Shown here: positions 32,896 through 44,678 of the stretch, piece by piece | Numbering within the stretch: the stretch's first letter is position 1 | How the letters are laid out: every line of letters begins with the position of its first letter | Notes under the pieces: generated by a model | The model's database searches: none | Told to the model about the DNA's origin: nothing | What the model saw: the letters and a program-made list of their open reading frames with translations, nothing else | Position numbers and translations under genes: made by a program | DNA from: Pseudeuparius sepicola | Taxonomy: Eukaryota > Arthropoda > Insecta > Coleoptera > Anthribidae | Length of the DNA stretch: 64,000 nucleotides | Direction: 5' to 3' | NCBI GenBank assembly: GCA_963920635.1 | Contig: OY987308.1 | Location: 3,476,225 to 3,540,224 of the forward strand

Positions 32896-33874
32896 CAGGG
32901 TGAGTCGAAGTTAAACCGCCATACTCAAAATTTGAGTAGTATTTTTAAAAATAAATGGGGTTCTTCATATAACATTTTGTCCAAAAACGCTTCGTTTCCG
33001 ACATACAGGGCGTCAAAGTTTTCTTTTAAAAACATAAAAAAATAGTATTTTCGGTTCCATTTATGCTATCGAGTTGAAAATTGGTACTTTTATGTTTTCT
33101 GGGACGGCGATTCTGAATTTTCTATCAACTTTCTTCTAGCCGCTAGAGGTCGTTGGCTACGTCGTTACTTTCGAACAAACGTGTTTTGAACTTTTTTGTC
33201 GTTGAAAAATCTGCATTTTAGACAGCGGAATATTAAATTACATTCGATTTTGAACAAAAAATGTCTCTAATTTTTTCGTTATGTTTTTGCTAATAAAGTT
33301 GTCTTGGTTAAAGTTCTTTTTATTACTAATTTCACAAAAATTGTTAATTTAGGACAATACCTACTGTAAATAAAGAATTCCAAATGAATAAATCCCATTT
33401 CTCAGCCTACTACGAAATTTTAATTTTTTCGAATTCACGCGCACCGCGACACAAAATTGCGTTTTTCATGAAAACGGTTAAGGTTTTCGTATTTTTACAA
33501 GAGACATTTTTTGTTCAAAATCGAATGTAATTTAATATTCCGCTGTCTAAAATGCAGATTCTTCAACGACAAAAAAGTTTAAAACACTTTTGTTCGAAAG
33601 TAACGACGTAGCCAACGCCCTCTAGGGGCTAGAAGAAAGTTGATAGAAAATTCATAATCGCCGTCCCAGAAAACATAAAAGTACCAATTTTCAACTCGAT
33701 AGCATAAGTGGAACCGAAAATACTATTTTTTTTTCTGTTTTTAAAAGAAAACTTTGACGCCCTGTGTGTCGAAAACGAAGCGTTTTTGGACAAAATGTTA
33801 TATGAAGAACCCCATTTCTTTTTAAAAATACTACTCAAATTTTGAGTATGGCGGTTTAACTTCGACTCACCCTG
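32896..33874. mobile_element. TA-flanked foldback H, copy 1 (complete)
   Basis: TA-CAGGGTGAGTCGAAGTTAAACC and the inverse at the right end; arms of about 350 bp include AAATTTGAGTAGTATTTTT and its inverse, and TAGCCAACG with the inverse. The centre reads ...GACAATACCTACTGTAAATA, which is the empty site for the 433-bp insertion in copy 2. Confidence 0.8.
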
Positions 33875-33876
33875 TA

Positions 33877-34146
33877 TAGTATAGCAGTATTTTTAATATA
33901 TTAGCGAAATTTAGAGAACTGGAGCTTTAAAATGACATATTAAAACTCAAAATTGGTTATAAATTAACGAAGATACGTGCGTTAATCTGGCTTAAATCCG
34001 CCATCTTGATGACGTCATGAAGGGATGACCCCCAGGAGAGTGTCTACAGGTGGTTTTTTAAACCTTAGTATGTGTACAAGCTATAGGTATGTGCAAAATT
34101 TGGTGGTGGTATTTGGCACTGAAATATTTTTACGCTAGGGCCACCG
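33877..34146. other. No feature recognised
   Basis: AT-rich sequence between two foldbacks, no coding or RNA signature. Confidence 0.3.
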
Positions 34147-35093
34147 ACTACCTCCTTGTGGCACATCATTTTAAAGCCCTTTTTATTGCGAATACAGTGA
34201 TGTATCGTTTTTATAATTCTGTTGAGATTTGACAGAATTATTGGCTAAAAACGGAAAGTTGACAATCCACTGTACGCGTAGTAATTTCTACACTAATGCC
34301 TGCCACTATTAAGTTTTTTATCTAGGTACTACCCACGACCAAATTACATAGATTTTATTGACGTCTCGATCAGTTTACAAAAAAGTCACAAATGAAAAAG
34401 CAGAAGCAAAACAAAAAAGTTCATACGAATTCAAACCTTATATCTTTTTAAAATATGTAACAAAAAGTCACTGTCACAAAAAAGTTCCCGTTTTTTTGCT
34501 TCTAACCACGAAATCGTTACTTTCAGCCTGCTATTGAAAGTAGAAACGTATTTTCGAAATGGTTTGTTTATTCTATCGCGGAAAGGGTAGAAATTGTTGC
34601 AACTTGTTGTCGAAATCGTGATTGCGCCAAAGCTACAGCACGTTGCAACAATTTCTAACCTTTCCATGATAGAATAAACCATTTAAAAAACACGTTTACA
34701 CCTTCAATAGCAGGCTGAAACTAACGATTTCGTACTTACAAGCAAAAAACGGGGACCTTTTTGTGACAGCGACTTTTTGTTACATATTTTAAAAAGATAT
34801 ATAAGGTTTGAATTCGTATGAACTTTTTTTGTTTGGCTTCAGGTTTTTCATTTGTGACTTTTTTGTAAACTGATCGACACGTCAATAAAAACTAGGTAAT
34901 TTGGTCGTGTGTAGTAGATAAAAAAACTTATCAGTGGCGGGCATTTGTGTAGAAATTACTACGCTTACAGTGGATTGTCAACTTTCCGTTTTTAGCCAAT
35001 ACTTATGTCAAATCTCAACAGAATTCTAAAAACGATACATCACTGTATCCGCAATAAAAAGGGCTTTAAAATGATGTGCCACAAGGGGGTAGT
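34147..35093. repeat. Foldback of about 950 bp
   Basis: ACTACCTCCTTGTGGCACATC at the left is mirrored by GATGTGCCACAAGGGGGTAGT. The arms run through AAAGGGCTTTAAAATGATG, TGACAATCCACTG and TTTCATTTGTGACTTTTTTG with their inverses to a centre near 34620. No TA or TSD border was fixed and no transposase is visible. Confidence 0.65.
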
Positions 35094-35759
35094 TCCATTT
35101 GAAATTTTAAAGTTGGGGTTGCTAGGGATTAGGGGGATGAACATATCGGGTTGGCTTGACTGTCAAAAAAGCCCCCCACCCTAAAAAAAATCGACGGGTC
35201 TCGGCGAATTTTCAAATATTGTTCGGTTTTCGAATTTTTGGGAGGTCAAGTTTTCGTTGGGATACCCTGTATAAGCTTATGAGAGTTGAAATCATGCGGA
35301 CGGCTCTTGGACTATTACAGCTGTCAAGCGACTGCCACATCGAACGACAGGCCAGTGGTGTAGCTTGAAACGCGTTCTTAGCCAATATCACAAAATGTAA
35401 AAATGAAAACGTAGTTAATTTTGACTTACATATAATTTAAAGTATTGGTATTTATTTGCAGATAATTTCCCTAATGTAAAGCTATTGTCAAGTGCTGAAA
35501 TATATTTATTTGTGGCGATTTTAAATCAATCAAAATAAAATAAATAATGCACGCAAATGGAAACCAGCCCATATTTTATAAAACTATCATAATCTATTAA
35601 GAAATTTTCAATAAAAATTATGTTAAAAAATAAAAAAAAACACAAACAAAACAATGCACTTTATCATACTAAAAGGTAGAAGGAATTTGAAGAAGTTACA
35701 TTGAGAAAAAAGAAAGTTTTAGGGCATCTTTCAAAGGTAGCTTGTTAAATATTTTTTAC
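35094..35759. other. No gene recognised
   Basis: Contains a possible MITE right end GGGATACCCTGTATA near 35260-35275 with no clear partner. On the minus strand this would be intron downstream of the THAP exon below. Confidence 0.35.
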
Positions 35760-35830
35760 CTGTGATACGAAATCCCGGGCTCTTGCTTATCACTTCCGCT
35801 TTTACAACCAAACGCTGAACAATTCACCAT
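35760..35830 (-). CDS. THAP-domain protein, first exon (minus strand)
   Basis: Minus-strand ATG at 35830 opens MVNCSAFGCKSGSDKQEPGI then SYH, and a donor AG|GTAAAA follows at 35759. MVNC...GC with C4 and C9 and a following aromatic-His (SYHRFP-type) pattern is the standard start of THAP domains, and introns at this point are common in them. Exon 2 was not found in the 2 kb to the left. It may be a host THAP gene start, or a P-type transposon; no TIR was identified around it. Confidence 0.5.
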
Positions 35831-37346
35831 CGTAAGAGTATATTTTCCTCTTAATCGCTGTTACTTTTAATTCACAAATTCACGAAATTAACTCACAACG
35901 TACTCGCTTTGTCTGCCACATATAAAATGGCTGCCGTTCAAAACGACGCTGATTTCACGGTAGAATTACTTACGCTTAATTCGGACGCAGCAACAAAGTT
36001 GAAGAAAATCGTGAAAATCTTCCACGCCTACTCCTTGGCAAAATCAAAATTAGCCAAAATCGATCCCTCCCGTCGGCATATGAATTTATTATGAAATACC
36101 TACGTACCTACGAGCTGATCCCGAAATCTCTAATAACGAAAAATAACAATTTCTAAAAATATTTGCATTTTATCTCAAAATGTAAGTTTCAAAAATTCTA
36201 TTTTAAGATGATAATGCTAATGGTTACTACTAATTTATTGGTCATATTTGTATTCATATTAGTGTTCAGTGTACGATTCTATAAGAAGGATGAAGGTTTT
36301 GTCACATTTGACACTTTTTTGGGCAACATAACGTCATATTATGCAAAGTCCCATATTGATAGCCTATAGAAAGATGTAACAAGTTAGTTCATAGAACCTT
36401 TTAGATTTAAAAGAAGCCCGCACTAAAAATAAGGTATAGTATTGCTAAAGTCACTTGAAACAACATAAAAATTCTAATTGGCGTCACAAAAAGAATATAG
36501 GACATAAGCGGTACTTTTAAAGGTCTCTAAGAAGCGATATCGATTTTAACTATTTACGCAAATATATCCTAAGATCTGTGAAATTATGGCACGGCTATCC
36601 ACCGCATTTCGCTGCACAAGTATAGTCCTCCTTACGGCAGAATGCGTGCGACTTAAGGGGGAAGAACTCGCAAATATTATAGAATTAATCACAGTTCAGG
36701 GGCGTAGCTCAATTTTGTGTAACTCACAGACTTAATTTTCATATAATTGTTATTTAATTTATTGTTAATATTATTCTTAACGGTGATGCCTTAGGTTATG
36801 GAGGAAGGCAAACCCTTATAACATTGGCAATTACTTCTCGTGCTTGAGATTGCAACGTTCTTCCCTGTTTACTCATTTTGCACACGTTAACTCCCGAACA
36901 TACGAAACGCCACTGAGCTCTCTGAGCCGGCGGAAGAAACTTGCCAACGGCCTAATAAACGAGGTCTGTATGGTAGCCCAAATACGCAGTTAACTTTACG
37001 TACTATAGAAACAGGCACAAAACGCGTTGGCTAACTGATTTTGTCAGCAGACTCCTTCGCAGAAGTGCTGTGTTGCCGTATTTCAAAGGCGATGGTAGAC
37101 GCACGACGATGTTGAAAAAAATATAATAGGCGTTTTATTACACCGCGTTAAAAATAAATGATAAACAAAAATGGGTAAGTGGTCCCGTGATGCGAGCTTT
37201 ATTTTTTCGGTATAACAGAGTTCAGAAATTCGGCTTCAATATGATCAAACTTGTATTCGCCAATAAATAACGACTACTCGTATAGGAAATTTCGCAACGC
37301 TGCCCGCATTCTTTAAAAACGTTTTCTTTCGTGCTTTGGACTATAA
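35831..37346. other. Upstream region of the THAP exon and unrecognised sequence
   Basis: A + strand frame at 35909-36094 (starting MSATYKMAAVQNDADF) is unlike its AT-rich neighbours but has no family match. A hAT-like end word CAGGGGCGTAGCTC occurs at about 36699 with no partner. Nothing else could be named. Confidence 0.3.
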
Positions 37347-37511
37347 CCAGCCGCCAAGGGCGCCCATAGAAAATATTTTAGGGGGGGGGGGCAAAATTAT
37401 CTCATCTAACCTTGTTCTTTTTAGAACTACCTAGCTCTGAATCGATAATTGGTTTATGTGATTGTGGCCCAGTTAAATTTTGTATAAAATATTTCAGGGG
37501 TTTGTTTTATA

Positions 37512-40500
37512 CAGGGTGTCCCGAAATTAGCCTTCCATAATTTACCAGCGTGTTCACGACCTAAAAAAATGAAAAAAGTTCCTATAAACATGGCCTCAAA
37601 AATGCCCCCCAATGGGGCTATAGCCCCCGAAAGGGGCAGTTTCACAAACGGGTTTCTATAAATATTTGCAGAACGAACAAAGATAAAATTCTGAAATTTT
37701 GGTATGTGATGTTCCTGTGAGATTGGACATTTACCGAAGTAGCGATAGTTAGACATTCTTAATCATAGGCGTCCCAAATGGGGGGTTCAGGAGTTAAAAT
37801 TACCCCAAATTTTTTTTGTATACTTTTTTCCAGATTTCTTGCAAAATTATGAAAGTTGAAGGTATTCTACGAAGAAAAGGTGCTCTTGTTGAACTTCGAT
37901 AGCATGCATCGTTTTCGAGTAAACTCGTTTTGAAATTGTTTTGCAGAGTGCCATGAAAATGCCTATTAGAAATTAGCCTGCCATAATCTACCACCAAGTT
38001 TTTTGATACAAAAAAATGAAAAAAGTTCCCATAAACATGGCCTCAAAAAAGTCCCCTAAGAGGGCTATAGCCCCCGAAATTGACACTTTGGCAAACGGTT
38101 TTTTCTAAATATTTCCAGAACGAACAAAGACAAAATTATGAAATTTGGTGTGTGATATATCTGTGAGATTTGACGTTTACCATAGGCGTCCCAAATAAGG
38201 GGGGTCAAGGGGTTAAAATTACCCCAAATTTTTTTTGTATACTTTTTTCCAGATTTCTTGCAAAATTATGAAAGTTGAAGGTATTCTACGAAGAAAAGGT
38301 GCTCTTGTTGAACTTCGATAGCATGCATCGTTTTCGAGTAAACTCGTTTTGAAATTGTTTTGCAGAGTGCCATGAAAATGCCTATTAGAAATTAGCCTGC
38401 CATAATCTACCACCAAGTTTTTTGATACAAAAAAATGAAAAAAGTTCCCATAAACATGGCCTCAAAAAAGTCCCCTAAGAGGGCTATAGCCCCCGAAATT
38501 GACACTTTGGCAAACGGTTTTTTCTAAATATTTCCAGAACGAACAAAGACAAAATTATGAAATTTGGTGTGTGATATATCTGTGAGATTTGACGTTTACC
38601 ATAGGCGTCCCAAATAAGGGGGGTCAAGGGGTTAAAATTACCCCAAATTTTTTTTGTATACTTTTTTCCAGATTTCTTGCAAAATTATGAAAGTTGAAGG
38701 TATTCTACGAAGAAAAGGTGCTCTTGTTGAACTTCGATAGCATGCATCGTTTTCGAGTAAACTCGTTTTGAAATTTTTTTGCAGAGTGCCATGAAAATGC
38801 CTATTAGAAATTAGCCTGCCATAATCTACCACCAAGTTTTTTGATACAAAAAAATGAAAAAAGTTCCCATAAACATGGCCTCAAAAAAGTCCCCTAAGAG
38901 GGCTATAGCCCCCGAAATTGACACTTTGGCAAACGGTTTTTTCTAAATATTTCCAGAACGAACAAAGACAAAATTATGAAATTTGGTGTGTGATATATCT
39001 GTGAGATTTGACGTTTACCATAGGCGTCCCCAATAAGGGGGGTCAAGGGGTTAAAATTACCCCAAATTTTTTTTGTATACTTTTTTCCAGATTTCTTGCA
39101 AAATTATGAAAGTTGAAGGTATTCTACGAAGAAAAGGTGCTCTTGTTGAACTTCGATAGCATGCATCGTTTTCGAGTAAACTCGTTTTGAAATTGTTTTG
39201 CAGAGTGCCATGAAAATGCCTATTAGAAATTAGCCTGCCATAATCTACCACCAAGTTTTTTGATACAAAAAAATGAAAAAAGTTCCCATAAACATGGCCT
39301 CAAAAAAGTCCCCTAAGAGGGCTATAGCCCCCGAAATTGACACTTTGGCAAACGGTTTTTTCTAAATATTTCCAGAACGAACAAAGACAAAATTATGAAA
39401 TTTGGTGTGTGATATATCTGTGAGATTTGACGTTTACCATAGGCGTCCCAAATAAGGGGGGTCAAGGGGTTAAAATTACCCCAAATTTTTTTTGTATACT
39501 TTTTTCCAGATTTCTTGCAAAATTATGAAAGTTGAAGGTATTCTACGAAGAAAAGGTGCTCTTGTTGAACTTCGATAGCATGCATCGTTTTCGAGTAAAC
39601 TCGTTTTGAAATTGTTTTGCAGAGTGCCATGAAAATGCCTATTAGAAATTAGCCTGCCATAATCTACCACCAAGTTTTTTGATACAAAAAAATGAATAAA
39701 GTTCCCATAAACATGGCCTCAAAAAAGTCCCCTAAGAGGGCTATAGCCCCCGAAATTGACACTTTGGCAAACGGTTTTTTCTAAATATTTCCAGAACGAA
39801 CAAAGACAAAATTATGAAATTTGGTGTGTGATATATCTGTGAGATTTGACGTTTACCATAAGCGTCCCAAATAAGGGGGGTCAAGGGGTTAAAAATATCC
39901 CAAATTTTTTTCTGCGCTTTTTTCATGGTTTATTCCCCTTAGGGTAAGCTGTGCTATAGCCCTCTTGGAGGCACTTTTGAGGCCATGTTTATAGGAACTT
40001 TTTCATTTTTTGGGTCGCAGAACACGCTGGTAAAATATGGCAGGCTAATTTTTAATACGCATTTTCATGGCCCTCTGCAAAAAAATTTCAATACGATTTT
40101 ACTCGAAAACCGTGCACGCTATCAAAGTTCAACAAGAGCAACATTCTTTCGTAGAATACCCTGAAATTTTATAATTTCGCAATAAATTTGGGGAAAAGCA
40201 CACACAAAATATTTAGGGTATTTTTAACCCCTTAACCCCCCATTTAGGACGCCTATGATTAAGAATGTCTAACTATCGCTACCCCGGCAAATGTCAAATC
40301 TCACAGGTACATCACATACCAAATTTCATAATTTTATCTTTGTTCGTTCTGGAAATATTTATAGAAACCCGTTTTTGAAACTGCCCCTTTCGGGGGCTAT
40401 AGCCCCATTAGGGGGCATTTTTAAGGCCATGTTTATAGGAACTTTTTTCATTTTTTATATTTTATTTTTTTAGGTCGTAGAACACGCTGGTAAATTATGG

Positions 40501-40523
40501 CAGGCTAATTTCGGAACACCCTG
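37512..40523. mobile_element. TA-flanked foldback with internally amplified 419-bp units
   Basis: TA-CAGGGTGTCCCGAAATTAGCC and inverse GGCTAATTTCGGAACACCCTG-TA. Left arm about 37512-37763, right arm about 39900-40523 (inverse blocks include GGGGGCATTTTT, GGCATGTTTATAGGAACTTTT). Between them five nearly identical 419-bp units stand in tandem. Confidence 0.8.
37764..39880. repeat. 419-bp tandem array, five units, inside the TA element
   Basis: CATAGGCGTCCCAAAT recurs at 37764, 38181, 38600, 39019, 39438 and (as CATAAGCGTCCC) 39857. Units 2-5 differ by only one or two bases (for example at 38776 and 39029), so amplification was very recent or is homogenised. Each unit shows the same 65-codon minus-strand frame (MVVDYGRLISNRHFHGTL...), which is element sequence and not a known protein. 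Confidence 0.92.
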
Positions 40524-40707
40524 TATACCTGGAAGGATATGAAAATAATCTTTTCCTCAACTGTAATAATATAAAATATAACGCGAAGGGATTTTGAGAA
40601 TCTCCGGGGGGGCACGTGCCCCCCCTTGCCCCCCCACCCCTATGGGCGCCCATGCCAGCCGTCGAACAGTGTAAACCGTGCAAGTATTGGGCAAGCATGC
40701 AGTCACT

Positions 40708-41843
40708 CACGGGCGTAGCCAGGATTTAGTTTTGGGGGGGGGTTTAGTTTGAGAAGTAAATAAAACAACAAAAATATACTTACATGAAATTTAATATCTA
40801 TATATTCATCCGAAAAACTACGACATATTTATAAAGTTCTTAACTTTAAATGAAATGGATAAATTAATTTCGTTCCTCTGCGCTAAATCTAAAACCATTA
40901 AAGAAGAAATCTTCGGCTTTTTCTTTTAAATATATCCACTACTTCATCTGCATGAATTTCTGTTCCATAGTGAATGTTCATTAGAGCCAAACCATTAAGT
41001 CTGTTTTCACTTGTAGTGTTTCGTAAATAGTTTTTCAGTCTCCTTAGGCTCGAGAAAGACCTTTCTGGGGTAGCAGTGGATACAGTAATGGTAGCCAAGA
41101 TTTGTAGTAATGTGTAAATATTAGGATAAAGGTTTTTATCGCACATATCTAGGCATTCCAAACTAGATTTCGGGGTAGGCAGTCTTCTTATCAGCATGCA
41201 AGGTAGCTGAAGCTTTGATAGCTAAATCCAAATTTGTTTCTTTATTAGAAACCCCTTGACCTTGACTACAACACCACTTTTTCCAGTAGTCCATACCTTT
41301 AGGTTTATCACCCTTCCTTTTTTTCCCCTCCATTTTTCGACAGTAATAATGATTCACGTATCTATCCTTAACAAGGTCATCGAATAACAGTGCACTAAAA
41401 TTACTCACTTACACGATACACTTAATTCTCTTCACTATTCGTTCACTACTTTTCACTTTTATTCGCTTCGAGTTCGCATGGAACAATACTGCCGTAAGCG
41501 CGGTCACGCGCCGCGGCGCCGCTTATATAGCAGCCCAGTAGCCGTCCAGAAACTTCCACGAACTTCCACAAAGTTCCGCTCATTTCGACCGAGGGGCGTG
41601 GCGAATAATCGAGAAACAACGCAAAGTGTCCCTACAATACAAAATAGTTCGGCTGCAACTGCGTCTGCCTCTCGTCAAAAGATGGCGCTAGGCGCTACTA
41701 TTACTACATAATATATTCAAACGTAATAATAATTTAACTCTTCACTCCTCGTATTTTTTCGGTATAATATTAGGTAATATTTTGCTTATTTCGGGGGGGG
41801 GGGGTTTGAACCCCCGAAACCCCCCCCCTTGGCTACGCCCGTG
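40708..41843 (-). mobile_element. hAT deletion derivative, copy 4, 8-bp TSD
   Basis: CACGGGCGTAGCCAGGATTT to TTGGCTACGCCCGTG, 1,136 bp, with CAGTCACT duplicated at 40700-40707 and 41844-41851. Same internal structure as copy 3. Confidence 0.93.
40898..41408 (-). pseudogene. hAT transposase remnant ORFs, copy 4
   Basis: Stub (41408-41163: FSALLFDDLVKDRYVNHYY, MDYWKKWCCSQGQGVSN) and dimerisation part (41197-40898: TVSTATPERSFSSLRRLKNY). Frames overlap but are out of register; the catalytic region is missing. Confidence 0.83.
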
Positions 41844-41851
41844 CAGTCACT

Positions 41852-42516
41852 TGTTTGTTTTTACTACAATATCTATCTTCTCTGTTTCCTTCATCACTTT
41901 TTACTACTAACGCCTATTCTCGAGCTACGCTGGTAATATATATAAATAAACTCACTTGGTAAAACCAGACTTATCGGCAGAAATCACCCTATAAAATTCA
42001 AAGGTTTTTATGCGGTCGACGTCGACCTATAGTCAAGGAGCCAGCCGATAAGAAAGCGAGCGTAGCGATTTGATTGGTCGGCGTTTCGGAGATCCAGGAT
42101 TCCGCAGTGAGGCTGAAAAGTTAAAAGATAGTTTATTGGCCACGTTCGACGTTATATATACAAGTTTCGTTTTTGAACCATCAACAATTTATCTTAAAAA
42201 TCGCTCGTCGCATCTTAGCCGGGACACCCTGTACCCAATCGGTGTAAAAACTAAAGTAATACAATAATAATATTCACTCATTACATTCTAATAAAAAAAA
42301 ACTGATCGTACCTCATTTGGCAGGCAATTAATTGTTATTATAACCAGTACCGTAGTTCCATAATATTTGTATATGAGATAATTATTTTAAATTCTGTGAC
42401 TTTTAATTACATTTGATAAATCAAAGTCAAGGAGTAAGAAAGTAGTAAACAACAGCTTATAGTAGAAAAGACATGTACCAAGGGTACGCCACTGACATAA
42501 TATTAACTATTTTTGA
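41852..42516. other. Upstream region of the takeout-like gene
   Basis: No coding signature. A MITE-like right end (CCGGGACACCCTGTA) ends near 42234 without a clear partner. AT content is high. Confidence 0.35.
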
Positions 42517-42555
42517 TATAAATATAGACGTGATTATTTTTAATTAACATCAGTT
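42517..42555 (+). promoter_or_regulatory. Probable core promoter of the takeout-like gene
   Basis: TATAAATA at 42517-42524 and an arthropod initiator-like ATCAGTT at 42549-42555 stand about 35 bp apart. The ATG follows about 94 bp later. Only the motifs are seen; use is inferred. Confidence 0.45.
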
Positions 42556-42645
42556 GAAATTATTGGCCTTTGCAAGTTGCGAAAGTTGTTAAAAAAAACA
42601 TTAGTATCACTACTTGTACTCACCTAACCATCAGCATTTTTCAAT

Positions 42646-42712
42646 ATGCGTGCAATAATTTTCCTTCTGTATTTAGTTTACGTAACAAATGGAGCACTCA
42701 ACCAAAAATGGC
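42646..42712 (+). CDS. Takeout/JHBP-like protein, exon 1 (signal peptide)
   Basis: ATG at 42646 opens MRAIIFLLYLVYVTNGALNQ then KW, a typical secretion signal, and the exon ends in phase 1 before GTAAGT. Exons 2-4 continue in frame with the JHBP (juvenile-hormone-binding, takeout) fold. Family knowledge: these are secreted, roughly 240-residue carriers of small hydrophobic ligands, active in haemolymph or sensory tissue and in feeding or circadian output. Exons 1-4 give about 147 residues; the remaining third must lie right of the window. The exact paralogue cannot be assigned. Confidence 0.85.
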
Positions 42713-43580
42713 GTAAGTAAAAATGGAAAATATTTCAGTGTAGCCGAGAAGCACGTCAAATCGACCGATGCGGGAAGCGCCGCAGCCAAGGGCCGCGTGT
42801 AACCGGGTAACTCTCTGACACTTTTACACTTTGATTGACACCGAGACTTTTACTCACATATTATATTCCTTTAATTAACGAAAAAGGTCTTTGAGAGAGG
42901 TGTTATAAAGAAATCACGATACTTTGAAGAAGGACGGTATAATGATAGGTAAGAACGGTAATGAATATGAATCTTTCATACTTTTTAACTTTTCTTTTTC
43001 CTTCCGTATTTTATTATCATTCATTTTTTGGTTGTGATTGAATTGAGGTTATGTTCTTGAATTTTCAATAGCACGACAGTTATTTTGATTGCTTTATGGC
43101 CATATGTGAACCAAAATGAAAACTATATTACAATTAGGTATTTTTATAAAATATATTATTCTTACCTTTTATACTAATTTAAAAACTGTAACCAGATTTT
43201 CAGGAACACTTGTAGGTATCTGTAGGTACTGAATACCAGACTTAAAGCCTCATCTACCGGCTGAAAGTGAGATTTAAAGGTGAAGGGAGAGTAATGACTT
43301 CTAGATATTATAATTGTTTATATTTGTTCAACGCACAGTAAATAATTAGTGTTACAGCTAATGCTAACTTTGGGTTCCACCTTTACGTTTCACATTTAAA
43401 AAATGAAAGCAGACTAATTAATATTATTGCCTTAGCCCAACTTTTATAGTCTTTCAGTAAATTCAGAAAAAAACTTAATATTTGAATAAATTATCCAAGT
43501 GAGCCGCAAAGTGTAAAAGTCCCAGGGAATTAAACAGCTTTTTAATCAGAGTAGTAGCAGAATGGTTAACTTTGTTTCAG
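42713..43580. other. Takeout-like intron 1
   Basis: 868 bp, GTAAGT to TTTGTTTCAG. No mobile-element ends recognised; AT-rich. Confidence 0.5.
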
Positions 43581-43664
43581 TTGAAGTCTTCAAAAAATGC
43601 AAACGCAATGATGACATTTGCTTGGCAATTGCTATAGAAGATGCTATAAAAAAGTTGGGACAGG
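43581..43664 (+). CDS. Takeout/JHBP-like protein, exon 2
   Basis: Joined in phase 1 it reads LEVFKKCKRNDDICLAIAI then EDAIKKLGQG. The two cysteines of the pattern KC.R.D...CL form the conserved N-terminal disulphide of takeout proteins. Acceptor TTTGTTTCAG; donor G|GTACGT. Confidence 0.9.
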
Positions 43665-44678
43665 GTACGTACCTCAAAAAATACCTAGAATGATTCATAC
43701 AAAAGAACTAAAAGAGAACTTGCCAAGACGAAGGCGAAAAGAAATGCATGGGGCTCTTGGTTATCTTAAGAGATACGAGGTCGGTTAAATTAAAAAATTT
43801 TGGCTGGCCCTTCTCGTTTTGAAAATAACGCGAAAAAACTGAAAATTGTCATTTTCGTTTTTATTTTTTTAAACGAAAACGAATGGGGCTAGACATTTCT
43901 AAGTTAAACATTATTTTTACAAGAAACCCAAAAATATGGCCTCGCATTTTTTGTCGCGTCCCTGGAAAAAGATATGACGATCAACTTTTATTTTTCCTAT
44001 AGGCGCCTTATTGGATTTTTGCATTTTTGAAAAGAGGAAAGATATGTCATACATTATGCTTTACTTTGTTTTCTTGCCGTAATATCAAATTAATCGCTTT
44101 TGCGTAGAGTGCCTTGGAAACATAAGCCCCATAATGTTTGACGTTTTTGCATAGAGTGCCTTGGAAACATTAGCTCCATAACGTTTGATAGTTTAGTACA
44201 ATTTTAAGTGTCACGGATACTTTATTTTACTGAGAATTCAACGCCTGCCAAGATGAACCAATGAAATGATAAGATTTTTGAAATATTAACCAATCAGGTG
44301 ATTATTTCAGCGATAATACTATATAGTGGTATTTTCGCTGAAATCCTACTCTCTTAGTTATGCCCTAGTTACGCTGAACCAATATTGTGGCAGCTAAAAC
44401 TGATAACCCGATAACTTCTTCACATTACTAAATTTAATATAATAGGACTAGAATATGTTTTCAGTTAACACATTTATCTTTAAATATCGATTAGCACAAA
44501 AAACATATTCAGAACCGAATGTTCAATCTAAATGACAGCTAGCTGTCAAACTAACTAATTGCAGTTGTTAAATTCTCTTTTTAAATACAACTCGTGGTAT
44601 GCCTAATAATAGACAATACCTTTCCTTAATTTATCACTCATTATAATCCCAATGGTAAGAAAATACCACTCCTCTAAC

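Larger units (their letters stand above)
37355..40654. mobile_element. hAT-like MITE with CAWGGGCGCCCATAG ends and 8-bp TSD
   Basis: CAAGGGCGCCCATAG at the left, CTATGGGCGCCCATG at the right, flanked by CCAGCCGC (37347-37354) and CCAGCCGT (40655-40662), an 8-bp duplication with one difference. Inner poly-G/poly-C tracts resemble the other hAT family. Nearly all of its length is a later TA element at 37512-40523. Confidence 0.7.

Noticed and set aside
37800..39673. Five identical 65-codon minus-strand ORFs that look like a gene family
   Set aside because: They are one non-coding frame repeated by the 419-bp tandem units; no initiation context or domain, and the unit is transposon sequence.
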